This document shows positions 7,636 to 15,868 of a stretch of 25,245 nt of DNA, one piece after another. The stretch comes from CAYRWR01 sp964428015. Its GTDB lineage: Bacteria; Spirochaetota; Brevinematia; Brevinematales; CAYRWR01. Numbering within the stretch: the first letter of the stretch is position 1; every line of letters begins with the position of its first letter. The DNA lies in NCBI GenBank assembly GCA_964428015.1, contig CAYRWR010000050.1:1-25245 (forward strand), read 5' to 3'. The position numbers and the translations under genes are program-made. The notes beneath the pieces are model-generated. The model had not been told where the DNA came from. It saw only the letters and a program-made list of their open reading frames with translations, and did no database searches.

Positions 7636-8556
7636 ATGAATATTCCAGATACCCTAGAAATAGCAACAGATTCCAGCGAAAACGAATTTCAGGTACGTCT
7701 TTTAAAAGAAGAAGGCGTAGGACTGCTCACCACCCGTAGCGGTAAAAATTATTTGATGCTTGATAGCCTGGATTACTGGTTTGATCTTATCCAGAAGCAA
7801 TATCCTGGTAAGAAAAAATGTACCTGTAAAAATGAATGGTTCAAAGTAAAATTTGAATATATTAAAAGAGAGAATAATGATTTTAAACACATCATCGTTT
7901 ATACCACCTGTACCAGTTGCGGAAAAATTTCAAAATCACTTTCAATCGACATAGATTATTCCCCATCCGGTCATTTATTTGAAACCCCCCTTACTTTTTG
8001 TGAATATCCTGATATCAGGTATAAATTAACTGAAATTAATGGTTATTGGTCTCTGAAAGATTTTTCCAATTTGTTGTCTTTTCTTTTTTCTATTCCTGGA
8101 ATAAATGTATACTGCTGGTTTTTCCGGAACCCTGAAAAACAACGCTTTTTTAAACAAGTTTCCCTGCATGAAACTCTGCAGGAAATAATTCCCAAACACA
8201 GATATCTTAATTTCTTCTTCTCCCTGGAACAAATTGACATTGAATCCATGATAGAATTTTCAGATGAAAATGGTGTGTATCTTCTGCAGGACATCTGGAG
8301 AAAAAATGAATTAATACAACTTGCATCACCGGTGAATATGGCAGGTTATGGCATGCTTTATTACATTCATTACTGCAACCAATTTCTGGATAAAAATGTG
8401 TTAACAGATAAATCTTCGCGGTTTGAAGAGTTAACTGATCATCTGTACCATTGGTGTACTGAGCATTTTATTCAGAAAAGAGGCAAAAATTGTTTTGATG
8501 GAAAAGAAAGCTATGAAAAATATATTGCCGGCAGGAAAATAAAGCATAAATATTAA
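7636..8556 (+). CDS. Hypothetical protein with zinc-ribbon-like cysteines
   Basis: I do not recognise this 306-aa protein. It contains C62-x-C64 and C92-x2-C95 (KCTCKNEW and TTCTSCGK), a spacing that suggests a zinc ribbon inserted in a beta-rich N-terminal half. The C-terminal half is rich in aromatic residues and probably helical. No signal peptide is present, so it is probably cytosolic. The coding sequence is visibly richer in A and T than its neighbours on either side, and it stands alone between a terminator and the promoter of the next gene; both hint at lateral transfer. The ATG has a GGGAGAG about 10 bases upstream, a long but acceptable spacing. Function is unknown; a nucleic-acid-binding or immunity-like role would be speculation. 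Confidence 0.65.
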   Translation: MNIPDTLEIATDSSENEFQVRLLKEEGVGLLTTRSGKNYLMLDSLDYWFDLIQKQYPGKKKCTCKNEWFKVKFEYIKRENNDFKHIIVYTTCTSCGKISKSLSIDIDYSPSGHLFETPLTFCEYPDIRYKLTEINGYWSLKDFSNLLSFLFSIPGINVYCWFFRNPEKQRFFKQVSLHETLQEIIPKHRYLNFFFSLEQIDIESMIEFSDENGVYLLQDIWRKNELIQLASPVNMAGYGMLYYIHYCNQFLDKNVLTDKSSRFEELTDHLYHWCTEHFIQKRGKNCFDGKESYEKYIAGRKIKHKY

Positions 8557-8618
8557 TTTTTTTACTTCCTTTCATCTGTGTTATTTCACTTGGAGTTTTC
8601 TGCATTTCCCCTTACCCC

Positions 8619-8647
8619 TTGCTCACGGACCCTAAACCAGCTATAAT
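8619..8647 (+). promoter_or_regulatory. Sigma-70 promoter for the hydrolase-capA operon
   Basis: TTGCTC (8619-8624) and a perfect TATAAT (8642-8647) are separated by 17 bp. The predicted transcript start is near 8654, which leaves only about 14 bases before the proposed CTG start and rules out any start further upstream. Confidence 0.7.
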
Positions 8648-8656
8648 ATAGAAAAA

Positions 8657-8662
8657 AGGAGG
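8657..8662 (+). promoter_or_regulatory. Shine-Dalgarno AGGAGG that fixes the CTG start
   Basis: A full-consensus AGGAGG lies 6 bases upstream of CTG at 8669-8671. No ATG, GTG or TTG exists in the hydrolase frame until TTG at 8900, which falls inside the fold after the essential HGFPSSP motif. This site therefore decides the start. Confidence 0.65.
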
Positions 8663-8668
8663 CCCTCC

Positions 8669-9613
8669 CTGCCCTGTTTCTGGCTAAGCCTCTTCATCAT
8701 AACAGTCCTGCTGAATTACCTGTTTAATGAAAGCCCCCTGTTCTTCCGGGAGAGCAGTGACTATACCCCCACTCCCTCCGAACACATCAATGATCCAGAT
8801 TGCGGTCCCATTATTATAGCCAAAGGCCGAAAAAAAGCGGTCCTCTGCCTGCACGGCTTTCCCTCCTCGCCCGCAACCTACCAATACTACGCCCCTCTAT
8901 TGGATCGGGCGGGCTACGATGTCCATGCCCCTCTGTTGCCCGGATTGGGAGGCCAGCCGGAAGATATTTTTGAGCAGACTTTTTCGGGGTGGTACGCCTA
9001 TGTCAGACATTACTACCTGCAACTGCATGAGCAATATGATGAAGTCTATCTGCTGGGACTGTCTCTGGGCGGAGCCCTCTGCCTCAAACTGGCGGAAGAG
9101 TTTTCGGAAAGCAAGCCGCCCCGGGCGGCAGCGGTGTGCAGCAGTCCGGTTTTTTTAAACAGCCTATTTCGTCATGGTGTACTGCACCAGCCTCTACTGT
9201 ATTTTTCCCGTTGGATGGCCCTATTATTTCCCGCCGTAATACCTTATCCCCGCTCTCATCTGTACCGGGAGGACGGGGCTGACCGCTGGAGAGGCTACCA
9301 TGCTCTACTGCCCAGGCAGATTCATAGTCTTAAAATGGGTCTGAAATCCATCCTGAAAGATCTGCGGTACATCACCACCCCTCTGTTTCTCTGCCAATCC
9401 CGGGGGGACAGGACCGTTCCCTGGGCCAACCTGGCTCATATCTGGAAGAATACCTCCTCCGGTTACCGGGAACGGCTGCTCCTGGATACCAGACAATACC
9501 GGCATAGTCATCACGCTTTGTTTTTGTATGATTCTACCAGAGATGTTATACTATCCCGAATCCTTGCTTTCTTCAAGGATTCTAAAATGCCGGGGGATGA
9601 CATCCATGAATAG
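8669..9613 (+). CDS. Membrane-anchored alpha/beta hydrolase (carboxylesterase/lipase-like)
   Basis: The 314-aa product should hydrolyse an ester substrate. Residues about 4-19 form a hydrophobic anchor (PCFWLSLFIITVLLNYLF). The hydrolase core follows: oxyanion-loop motif LHGFPSSP (about 61-68), nucleophile elbow GLSLG with Ser132, acid Asp247 (SRGDRTVP) and histidine 281 or 282 (RHSHHALF). This is a complete catalytic triad resembling the esterase/monoacylglycerol lipase group. The start is taken as CTG at 8669 because of the perfect Shine-Dalgarno and promoter just upstream; a TTG start at 8900 would delete the oxyanion loop. A sequencing error in a normal start codon is the main alternative. 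The gene overlaps the following CapA-like gene by 8 bases, so the two are co-transcribed. The natural substrate is unknown. Confidence 0.8.
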   Translation: MPCFWLSLFIITVLLNYLFNESPLFFRESSDYTPTPSEHINDPDCGPIIIAKGRKKAVLCLHGFPSSPATYQYYAPLLDRAGYDVHAPLLPGLGGQPEDIFEQTFSGWYAYVRHYYLQLHEQYDEVYLLGLSLGGALCLKLAEEFSESKPPRAAAVCSSPVFLNSLFRHGVLHQPLLYFSRWMALLFPAVIPYPRSHLYREDGADRWRGYHALLPRQIHSLKMGLKSILKDLRYITTPLFLCQSRGDRTVPWANLAHIWKNTSSGYRERLLLDTRQYRHSHHALFLYDSTRDVILSRILAFFKDSKMPGDDIHE

Positions 9614-10709
9614 ATTCTTTTTAGTGTTTTTATTATTTATTACTGCCTGCAGTACCCCGCCCCGGGAAAAGACCAGCCGGGTGATCTTCCGTTTCGCAGG
9701 AGATGTGATGTTCGACCGGGGTATAAAAAGGGTACTGAAAAGCGGTGTAAAACCCTTCCGCCATATCCTGAACCTATCCACCAATGCCGACATAATGATG
9801 GTCAACCTGGAGACTACCGTCGCTACCAATGGCACTAAAATCACCAAGCTGTTTAATTTTATGAGCGCACCTGAAACCCTGTCTATCCTGACCAATGCCG
9901 GGGTGGATGTGGTCAGCATCGCCAATAACCATACCATGGACTACGGTCTCCCCGCTATCCAACAGACCAGGGCCAACCTGGAAAAATACCGCATCCTGTA
10001 CAGCGGGGCGGGTGCCGATTATAACCAGGCCAGTCAGCCTGTCATCATCACCAATAATGGTATACGTATCGGTTTTCTGGCCTTTGGCGACATCTTCCCT
10101 CTGAACCTGTATGCCAGCGATCATCATCCCGGAGTAGCCGGGGTAGATCCAAAACGAGCCCTGCCGGTAGTCGCCGCATTACGTCCCCGGGTCGATATCC
10201 TGATTGTGTCCCTGCACTGGGGCTGGGAATACGAAGACATGCCCAAATCTTATCAGATCAGCATAGCTCATCAATATATTGATTCCGGAGCCGACCTGAT
10301 CATCGGACATCATCCTCATGTCCTGCAGGGTGTGGAGAAATACCGGGATGGTTATATCTTCTATAGTATGGGTAATTTTATCTTTGATCAGAAAAAAGAG
10401 CTCAAGACCCGCTATACCATGGTGGGAGAGTTCCAAATCAGCCGGGTGATCACCCCGCAAGGTAATACCAACTTCTCTAAATCCATCCTGGTCTATCCCT
10501 TTATCAAGGATTATAATGACTATATGCCCCGCCCCCTGGACCAGGCTGAATCTATAGCCTGGAGAAGCCATTTTACCGCCATCTCTGCGCCTCTGGGACC
10601 AGTCAGTCTGGGCCCGCTGGACGGATCTAATTACAATACCCTGGCGGCTTTTTTTCCACAAACAAACTCCCTCCTTTCTAACGCGACACCCCAACTCACG
10701 CTCAAGTAA
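9606..10709 (+). CDS. CapA-family (PGA_cap) lipoprotein, metallophosphatase-like
   Basis: The 367-aa product begins with a lipoprotein signal (MNRFFLVFLLFITACSTPP; ITAC lipobox, Cys about 15), so it is probably membrane-anchored outside the cytoplasm. It carries the full CapA motif set in order: RFAGDVMFDRG, MVNLETTV, IANNHTMDYG, LHWGWEYE, IIGHHPHVLQG and YSMGNFIFD. These form the calcineurin-like metal centre of the family. Family members take part in poly-gamma-glutamate or polysaccharide capsule production, but many are uncharacterised, and no capB or capC is nearby. The start at 9606 is preferred over upstream ATGs (9528, 9597) because it places the signal peptide at the N-terminus and has GGGGGA 9 bases upstream. 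It overlaps the hydrolase stop by 8 bases. Confidence 0.85.
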   Translation: MNRFFLVFLLFITACSTPPREKTSRVIFRFAGDVMFDRGIKRVLKSGVKPFRHILNLSTNADIMMVNLETTVATNGTKITKLFNFMSAPETLSILTNAGVDVVSIANNHTMDYGLPAIQQTRANLEKYRILYSGAGADYNQASQPVIITNNGIRIGFLAFGDIFPLNLYASDHHPGVAGVDPKRALPVVAALRPRVDILIVSLHWGWEYEDMPKSYQISIAHQYIDSGADLIIGHHPHVLQGVEKYRDGYIFYSMGNFIFDQKKELKTRYTMVGEFQISRVITPQGNTNFSKSILVYPFIKDYNDYMPRPLDQAESIAWRSHFTAISAPLGPVSLGPLDGSNYNTLAAFFPQTNSLLSNATPQLTLK

Positions 10710-10759
10710 GGCAGAGAAATCCCCTCAATCGGGTAATTTTGAAACAATCATCCTCTGCC
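10710..10759 (+). terminator. Imperfect hairpin after the CapA gene
   Basis: GGCAGAG (10710-10716) and CTCTGCC (10753-10759) are perfect inverted repeats, with a weaker inner pairing (AAATCCC with GGG plus ATTT). No T-tract follows. It lies between the CapA stop and the promoter at 10763, so it could be a weak terminator; this is uncertain. Confidence 0.3.
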
Positions 10760-10762
10760 GGC

Positions 10763-10791
10763 TTGCCATTTACCAGGTTTTTCTCTATAAT
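10763..10791 (+). promoter_or_regulatory. Sigma-70 promoter for the lolA-like to helicase gene run
   Basis: TTGCCA (10763-10768) and a perfect TATAAT (10786-10791) are separated by 17 bp, 46 bases upstream of the lolA-like start. It is probably the main promoter of the closely packed genes that follow. Confidence 0.7.
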
Positions 10792-10837
10792 AAATATGGT
10801 TTTTATTTTGAAGGACTGATTAGACATGGAGTTACCT

Positions 10838-11503
10838 ATGAAGAAATTATTTATATTACTAGCGCTTATTGCCATGAATCTGAGCCTGGTCTCAGCCAAA
10901 AACATTGAGGTCTTTAACGCCAAGACTATCACTGATCTGATACAGACCAAGACTGCGACTATCAAATCTTTTACCGGAGGGTTTGTCTACCGGCTGGAAT
11001 CCAAGTCCTATACCGGCACCATAGTTTATAAACAGCCTTCAAAATTTTCCCTGGCATTGAATACCGGAGCCCACATTTTTTCTGATGGGAAGTACCTTTA
11101 TATCGATTTCAAAGGCCAGAATATAGCTGTAAAAGAATTTCTGGGGGATAATGAAAAGAATCCCATGACCGGCTGGAATATCAAACGTCTTCTGCGGGAA
11201 TACACAGCCACTCTGCCCCAGAACGGATACAAAGTCACCTACGGCACCGCCAACAAACCAGCTTACCGTCTCATGTTTGTGCCTAAATCCAATACCGCGG
11301 GTTTCCGCTTTATTGAAATGATAGTTACTGATGACGGTCTGATTCAGAAAGTAAACGCTCAGAATCAGCTGGGCAAAACTTTGGAAATGAGCATTAATTA
11401 CCGTTCCTTCAACAACCCGGTAAATGATGACAATTTTGAATTTGAACCCGATGAAAACACCCAGACATTTGAAAATATCTGGGAAATAGACGCCAACCAG
11501 TAA
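10838..11503 (+). CDS. LolA-like outer-membrane lipoprotein carrier protein
   Basis: The 221-aa protein has a signal peptide (MKKLFILLALIAMNLSLVSA) and should be periplasmic. The mature part shows LolA-like features: an unclosed beta-barrel pattern, GGFVYRLESKSYTGTIVYKQP, FSDGKYLYIDFKGQ, and a late IEMIVTDDGLIQKV strand. LolA ferries lipoproteins from the inner membrane to the outer membrane. An earlier in-frame ATG at 10826 would add MELP before the signal peptide; 10838 is preferred because GGAG lies 6 bases upstream and the product then starts with a normal MKK n-region. The next gene, 26 bases downstream, encodes a lipoprotein, which fits the role. LolA sequences diverge strongly, so it could be a broader LolA-fold sorting protein. 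Confidence 0.7.
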   Translation: MKKLFILLALIAMNLSLVSAKNIEVFNAKTITDLIQTKTATIKSFTGGFVYRLESKSYTGTIVYKQPSKFSLALNTGAHIFSDGKYLYIDFKGQNIAVKEFLGDNEKNPMTGWNIKRLLREYTATLPQNGYKVTYGTANKPAYRLMFVPKSNTAGFRFIEMIVTDDGLIQKVNAQNQLGKTLEMSINYRSFNNPVNDDNFEFEPDENTQTFENIWEIDANQ

Positions 11504-11529
11504 AGACCATAGCAAACAAGGAGCTCCAC

Positions 11530-12342
11530 ATGAAAAACGGCACCAGGATTTTTAGCCTGCTGATACTTCTTTCAATTCTTACTTCCTGCGGAAATCTCAC
11601 TGAAGAACACCGCTTCAAAAAAAGATTTGACCGTTTTTATGAATTTTTATCCCAGGATGAAAAAAATTACTTTGCCGGCAACGATCTGCCTGCTCTTGCA
11701 CTTAGTCTGGATAAAAGAATGGAAGGTAACACTAACTTAATCACTGCCTGGTCCGAAATAAAAGACGGGGAGTCCATCTCTACCTTTTCGACCCTGCAGG
11801 CAGCTGACTTTTTCTATACCATAATCTTAAGAGAGATCCACCGGGATCATTTCCGGGAATTTATGAACGCCCTGGATGCTGAAAATCAATACGCTTTTGC
11901 TATGGGCCGTGATTATCAGACCTTATTATCCTCTCTTTACGATAAAGATAAAAATTTCAAACGCATGATAGACAGGATGAAGACTGAATACCGGCTCTAT
12001 GGATTTTCCAATGAGGCAGTTTTCGAATTTCTGCATGAGATACCTTATCCCGAAGCTTCACGCCGACAGTTGTATTATATACTGACAGCTCTCAATGAAG
12101 TTAAAGCTGTACCTTCTTTTGTCTCGGGAGATCTCAGTCAATGTGACCAGCTGCTCGAAGCAGGATTAAAAAGCAGTTTTCTGTTTAAACGCAGTTTTGA
12201 CGCTTTAAAAACCCGCACCACTATGACTCATCTCAGCAACCTGCAATTACTGGAAGTCTACCGCGATATTGCTTTCCGTCAGATGGATAAGGAAGCAGCC
12301 GCCAAGACTATTGCCAAATTTTATAAACAGGAAAATAAATAA
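11530..12342 (+). CDS. Lipoprotein of unknown function
   Basis: The 270-aa product has a lipoprotein signal peptide ending LTSCGNL (Cys about 20), so it is membrane-anchored. The mature part looks almost entirely helical and rich in charged and aromatic residues, with short repeated helix-like segments; I do not recognise a family. ATG is preceded by AAGGAG at 6 bases. It sits between the lolA-like gene (26 bases upstream) and rsfS, with which it shares one base (the last A of TAA is the A of ATG). Translation is therefore probably coupled. It may work with the upstream carrier, but that is inference from position only. Confidence 0.7.
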   Translation: MKNGTRIFSLLILLSILTSCGNLTEEHRFKKRFDRFYEFLSQDEKNYFAGNDLPALALSLDKRMEGNTNLITAWSEIKDGESISTFSTLQAADFFYTIILREIHRDHFREFMNALDAENQYAFAMGRDYQTLLSSLYDKDKNFKRMIDRMKTEYRLYGFSNEAVFEFLHEIPYPEASRRQLYYILTALNEVKAVPSFVSGDLSQCDQLLEAGLKSSFLFKRSFDALKTRTTMTHLSNLQLLEVYRDIAFRQMDKEAAAKTIAKFYKQENK

Positions 12343-12695
12343 TGGAATTTATGACTGCGCTGATTGATGCGCTGGAAAACCTCAAGCTGACTGAAATCGC
12401 GCAGTATGATGTGTCCAAAATATCTCCTCTGACCGATCAGTTTCTGATAGCTTCAGCTGATAGTATGACCCAGATAGACGGAGCCCGAAACCGGATTCTG
12501 GAGATCATGCATCCCACAAAGCTGCGCTTAAAAAACCCCAATGAAGACTGGAAAGGGGGGTGGCTGATCATGGATTACGGAGATATTATCATCAATATCT
12601 TTCTGAATGAGACACGCAGCTTCTACAACCTGGATAATTTTATTAAGGCGGGGAAAATAGACCTCGACGAGTTACGAGATGCCGTGGGCAGCTGA
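12342..12695 (+). CDS. rsfS: Ribosomal silencing factor RsfS
   Basis: RsfS binds ribosomal protein uL14 on the large subunit and blocks subunit joining when nutrients are scarce. The 117-aa product has typical length and the family core: DVSKISPLTDQFLIASADS, then GGWLIMDYGDIIINIFLNET and RSFYNLD. The gene starts on the stop codon of the preceding lipoprotein gene and overlaps the following kinase gene by 17 bases, so it sits in a translationally coupled run. In many genomes rsfS neighbours nadD or LytR-type genes; here it is joined to a two-component system instead. Confidence 0.92.
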   Translation: MEFMTALIDALENLKLTEIAQYDVSKISPLTDQFLIASADSMTQIDGARNRILEIMHPTKLRLKNPNEDWKGGWLIMDYGDIIINIFLNETRSFYNLDNFIKAGKIDLDELRDAVGS

Positions 12696-14490
12696 TCTTA
12701 TATACCATCCCTCTTTTAAATCACTGTTAGAAGAACATAGTCAGTATTATATCCTGTTTTTTAAAAACGAATGCAGCACCAACATTTCTGACTGGCCCAC
12801 TGAATGCGGGAATATCTCTGAAGTCCGGACAGAGATCGAAACCCGTGGCCTGGTCTTTGATTTTACCCTTACTGATACTCAATTGGATCTCTATTGCTGG
12901 GTTAAAAAGGCCCCTTCCTTCGACACCCAGATCAACCAGTTACTGCACCGCCTGGTGTTAGGTCAGGATATCCCCCTGGGTGATCTGGAAGCCAGATTTT
13001 CTGAACTGGATGATGCCCTGGTAGTTGACATTGGGGATGAATTTCTGTTTTCATATCTGATCAGCCTGGTACAGCGTAAATTCAACGCGGAAGTGGGTCT
13101 GCTTCAGATTTTTACCGGAGATACCACCATTAATATGGCTCTGGGATTCAATGCCAATGACCTGGAGCAAATCACTTACAATGATATCCCGCTCAGGCAA
13201 TATCTGGATGAGCACCGCATGGCTCTGGTATTCCCTGACGTCACACAGGAACCAAACCTGGTCATCAAGAACCGCAATCCCGGATTGATTAAAAGTATGC
13301 TGATCACACCCGTAGTCAATAAAGGGAAAATGGTGGCTCTGCTCTGTCTGGTCAACAAAAACACCTCCTCGGAAGATTTATCCTTTACACTAAAAGATAA
13401 AAATCTGCTTTCCAGTATGTCGGTCTCTATAGGTTCCAGTATTACCAATGCCCTGCTCTACCAGGAGACCACAGAGCTTAAGGAATTTAATGAACAGGTA
13501 CTGGAAAATATGCCGGTAGGAATCCTGACCCTGTCAACCCAGCACGAAGTTTTGTTTATGAACCGTTATCTGCGGGAATTACTGGAAAAAACCGGCTTTG
13601 GACAAGATGATCTTTTCAGCAGCATTGAGGGCGGTGACAATCAGGAATTTTTCAACCGGGAATTTTATCTGGAAAAAGGGGATAATGGACTGTATCTTCG
13701 TGTTTCCAAACGCTTTCTGCAGATCGGGGTCAGTCAGCCTGTGTTTCTGTATACCATCAGCGATATCAGTCTGGAAAAAGAGTTTGAACTCCAGATGCGC
13801 CGTACCGAGCGTCTGGCCGTAGCCGGGGAGCTCATTGCCGGAATAGCCCATGAAATCAAGAATCCCCTGACCTCCATGAAAGGTTTTACCGACCTCCTCT
13901 GGAAAAGAATTGACGACAAGGAGTTTGTCCTCAAATTTGCCAGTATTGTGGGTAGTGAGATCAATCGTCTGAACACGATCATTGAGAGATTCCAGAGTTT
14001 TGCCCGTCCTCAGATAGGCGAAATGTCTGAAATTGAACTCTCCACCCTGGTCAAGGAAATGTCGGAAATCGTGACCTTTAATCTGGACCGGAACCATATA
14101 GTGCTGACAAATCAGGTTAAACCCGGCATCAAAATCAACGGTACCCGTGACCTTATACTACAGGTCCTGATCAATATTATGCTCAATGCCAGTCAGGCCC
14201 TGGCCGAAAGTGAAAAAGATAGTAAAAATATTGCCATTTTCCTCGATCTGAATAAAGATTATGTAGATCTGGTGGTGGAGGATAATGGTCCCGGGATTGA
14301 AGAAAAAAACATAACCCGCATTTTTGACCCCTTTTATACCACCAAGCCCAAAGGCAGCGGTCTGGGACTGTCCATATCGCACCGTATCATGCAGGAACAC
14401 AATGGCAGTATCAACATTGAGTCAAAGCCTGGAAAATTTACCCGGGTTATTTTGAGATTTCCTATACACTTGGAAAAGGACAGCAAATGA
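12679..14490 (+). CDS. Cytosolic NtrB-like sensor histidine kinase (GAF-PAS-HisKA-HATPase)
   Basis: The 603-aa kinase has no transmembrane segment. An unrecognised N-terminal region (1-110) is followed by a GAF-like domain (about 115-262; includes SMLITPVVNKGKMVALLCLVN), a PAS-like domain (about 265-365; starts QVLENMPVGILTLSTQHEVL), the dimerisation helix with phospho-acceptor H391 (GIAHEIKNPLTSMKG), and an HATPase domain with N503 (NIMLNASQAL), DNGPGI (535-540), FDPFYTTKPKG and GSGLGL (559-564). It should autophosphorylate in response to an intracellular signal and pass phosphate to the sigma-54 activator encoded next, whose ATG overlaps its TGA (ATGA). Its own ATG lies within rsfS (17-base overlap). 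The signal is unknown; nitrogen sensing cannot be assumed from NtrB similarity. Confidence 0.9.
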   Translation: MPWAADLIYHPSFKSLLEEHSQYYILFFKNECSTNISDWPTECGNISEVRTEIETRGLVFDFTLTDTQLDLYCWVKKAPSFDTQINQLLHRLVLGQDIPLGDLEARFSELDDALVVDIGDEFLFSYLISLVQRKFNAEVGLLQIFTGDTTINMALGFNANDLEQITYNDIPLRQYLDEHRMALVFPDVTQEPNLVIKNRNPGLIKSMLITPVVNKGKMVALLCLVNKNTSSEDLSFTLKDKNLLSSMSVSIGSSITNALLYQETTELKEFNEQVLENMPVGILTLSTQHEVLFMNRYLRELLEKTGFGQDDLFSSIEGGDNQEFFNREFYLEKGDNGLYLRVSKRFLQIGVSQPVFLYTISDISLEKEFELQMRRTERLAVAGELIAGIAHEIKNPLTSMKGFTDLLWKRIDDKEFVLKFASIVGSEINRLNTIIERFQSFARPQIGEMSEIELSTLVKEMSEIVTFNLDRNHIVLTNQVKPGIKINGTRDLILQVLINIMLNASQALAESEKDSKNIAIFLDLNKDYVDLVVEDNGPGIEEKNITRIFDPFYTTKPKGSGLGLSISHRIMQEHNGSINIESKPGKFTRVILRFPIHLEKDSK

Positions 14491-15842
14491 AAAATAAAAT
14501 CCTCGTGGCAGACGATGAATACGGTATCCGCGAGTTCATGTTTGAACTCTTTAAGGATGATTATCAGGTACTCCTGGCTGAAAACGGTGAAGAAGCCATC
14601 GATGTACTGAACCGTGAAAACCCGGAAGTGGCCCTGCTCGATGTCCGTATGCCTAAGAAAACCGGCCTGGATGTCCTCAATTATATGAGTGAAAACGGGA
14701 AGGGCACCATAGCTATTATTATTACCGCCGACCGGGATGTTTCCCACGCGGTCGATGCCATGAAACTGGGGGCATACGACTACATTCCCAAACCATTGGA
14801 TTATCAGAAACTGTCCATCATAGTGCGTAATGCCATGGAGAAAAAGTCCCTGGAGCAGAAGCTGGACATCCTGGAAAAAGAGGTGATGCCTAACATCGCT
14901 TTTCCTAATATCATCGGCCAGTCCAAGTCCATGCGGGCTGTTTTTCAGCAGATCGAAAACGTCACCAACAATGACATCACTGTCCTGGTCAACGGAGAAA
15001 GCGGAACGGGTAAAGAACTAATCGCCCGAGCTATTCATTTCAGCGGTAACCGTGCCCAGAAGCCTTTTATCCCGGTGGATTGCGCCTCATTCCCTTCCAC
15101 TTTGATAGAAGCGGAGTTGTTTGGTTATGAAAAAGGAGCCTTTACCGGCGCTACCAAGGCTACTCCCGGAAAATTTGAGATGGCCAATGGAGGCACCTTA
15201 TTCCTGGATGAAATATCCAATATCACTCTGGAAGCGCAGGCTAAACTGCTGCGTGTACTGCAGGAAAAAGAATTTAACCGCCTGGGCAGCAGCAAAAACA
15301 TCCAGGTAGATGTGCGCATCGTCAGCGCCTCCAACAAAGACCTGCGGGCTATGATCCAGAGAGGCGAGTTCCGTGAAGACCTGTTTTACCGCCTGAACGT
15401 GATACCCATTGATCTGCCCCCACTGAGAGAGCGCAAGGAAGATCTGCCCATGCTCATGAGCCACTTTCTCACCAAGTACAACCAGCTCTATCATAAAAAA
15501 GTAGAATTTGAAAACAACGCCTATCAGGTCATGCTGAATTATGCCTGGCCGGGTAATATCCGCGAACTGGAAAATCTGACCAACCGCATGGTTTTAAGCT
15601 GCAGCGGTGACAGGATCACTACCCAGCAGCTCCCCCCCGAGATACGGCAGGCACCTGATGTCAAAGGTATAGGTGACCAGTTACTGAATCAGGATATGAG
15701 TCTGGACTCACTGGAAAGTGTTTTTATCCGCAGTGTGATGGAACGGCATGAAAGCAACATAAGTGAAGCAGCCAGTGTCCTGGGTATCACCCGCAAGACG
15801 CTCTATGCCAAACTGGATAAATACGGTATTAAAAAGATATAA
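14487..15842 (+). CDS. NtrC-family sigma-54-dependent response regulator
   Basis: This 451-aa regulator activates sigma-54 RNA polymerase from enhancer sites after phosphorylation. The receiver domain (1-120) has the acidic pair D10-E11, phospho-site D52 (LLDVRMP), T80 and K102. The AAA+ domain (about 141-375) has Walker A GESGTGKE (170-177) and the sigma-54-contacting GAFTGA loop (217-222), with GGTLFLDEI as Walker B. A FIS-type helix-turn-helix closes the protein (about 408-451: ISEAASVLGITRKTLYAKL). All key residues are present. Translation is coupled to the kinase by a 4-base overlap, and the pair most likely forms one two-component system. No obvious TGGCAC-N5-TTGC promoter was noticed in this window, so its targets are probably elsewhere. 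Confidence 0.94.
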   Translation: MKNKILVADDEYGIREFMFELFKDDYQVLLAENGEEAIDVLNRENPEVALLDVRMPKKTGLDVLNYMSENGKGTIAIIITADRDVSHAVDAMKLGAYDYIPKPLDYQKLSIIVRNAMEKKSLEQKLDILEKEVMPNIAFPNIIGQSKSMRAVFQQIENVTNNDITVLVNGESGTGKELIARAIHFSGNRAQKPFIPVDCASFPSTLIEAELFGYEKGAFTGATKATPGKFEMANGGTLFLDEISNITLEAQAKLLRVLQEKEFNRLGSSKNIQVDVRIVSASNKDLRAMIQRGEFREDLFYRLNVIPIDLPPLRERKEDLPMLMSHFLTKYNQLYHKKVEFENNAYQVMLNYAWPGNIRELENLTNRMVLSCSGDRITTQQLPPEIRQAPDVKGIGDQLLNQDMSLDSLESVFIRSVMERHESNISEAASVLGITRKTLYAKLDKYGIKKI

Positions 15843-15868
15843 AATAAACTTACAGGAAGACAAAAATT

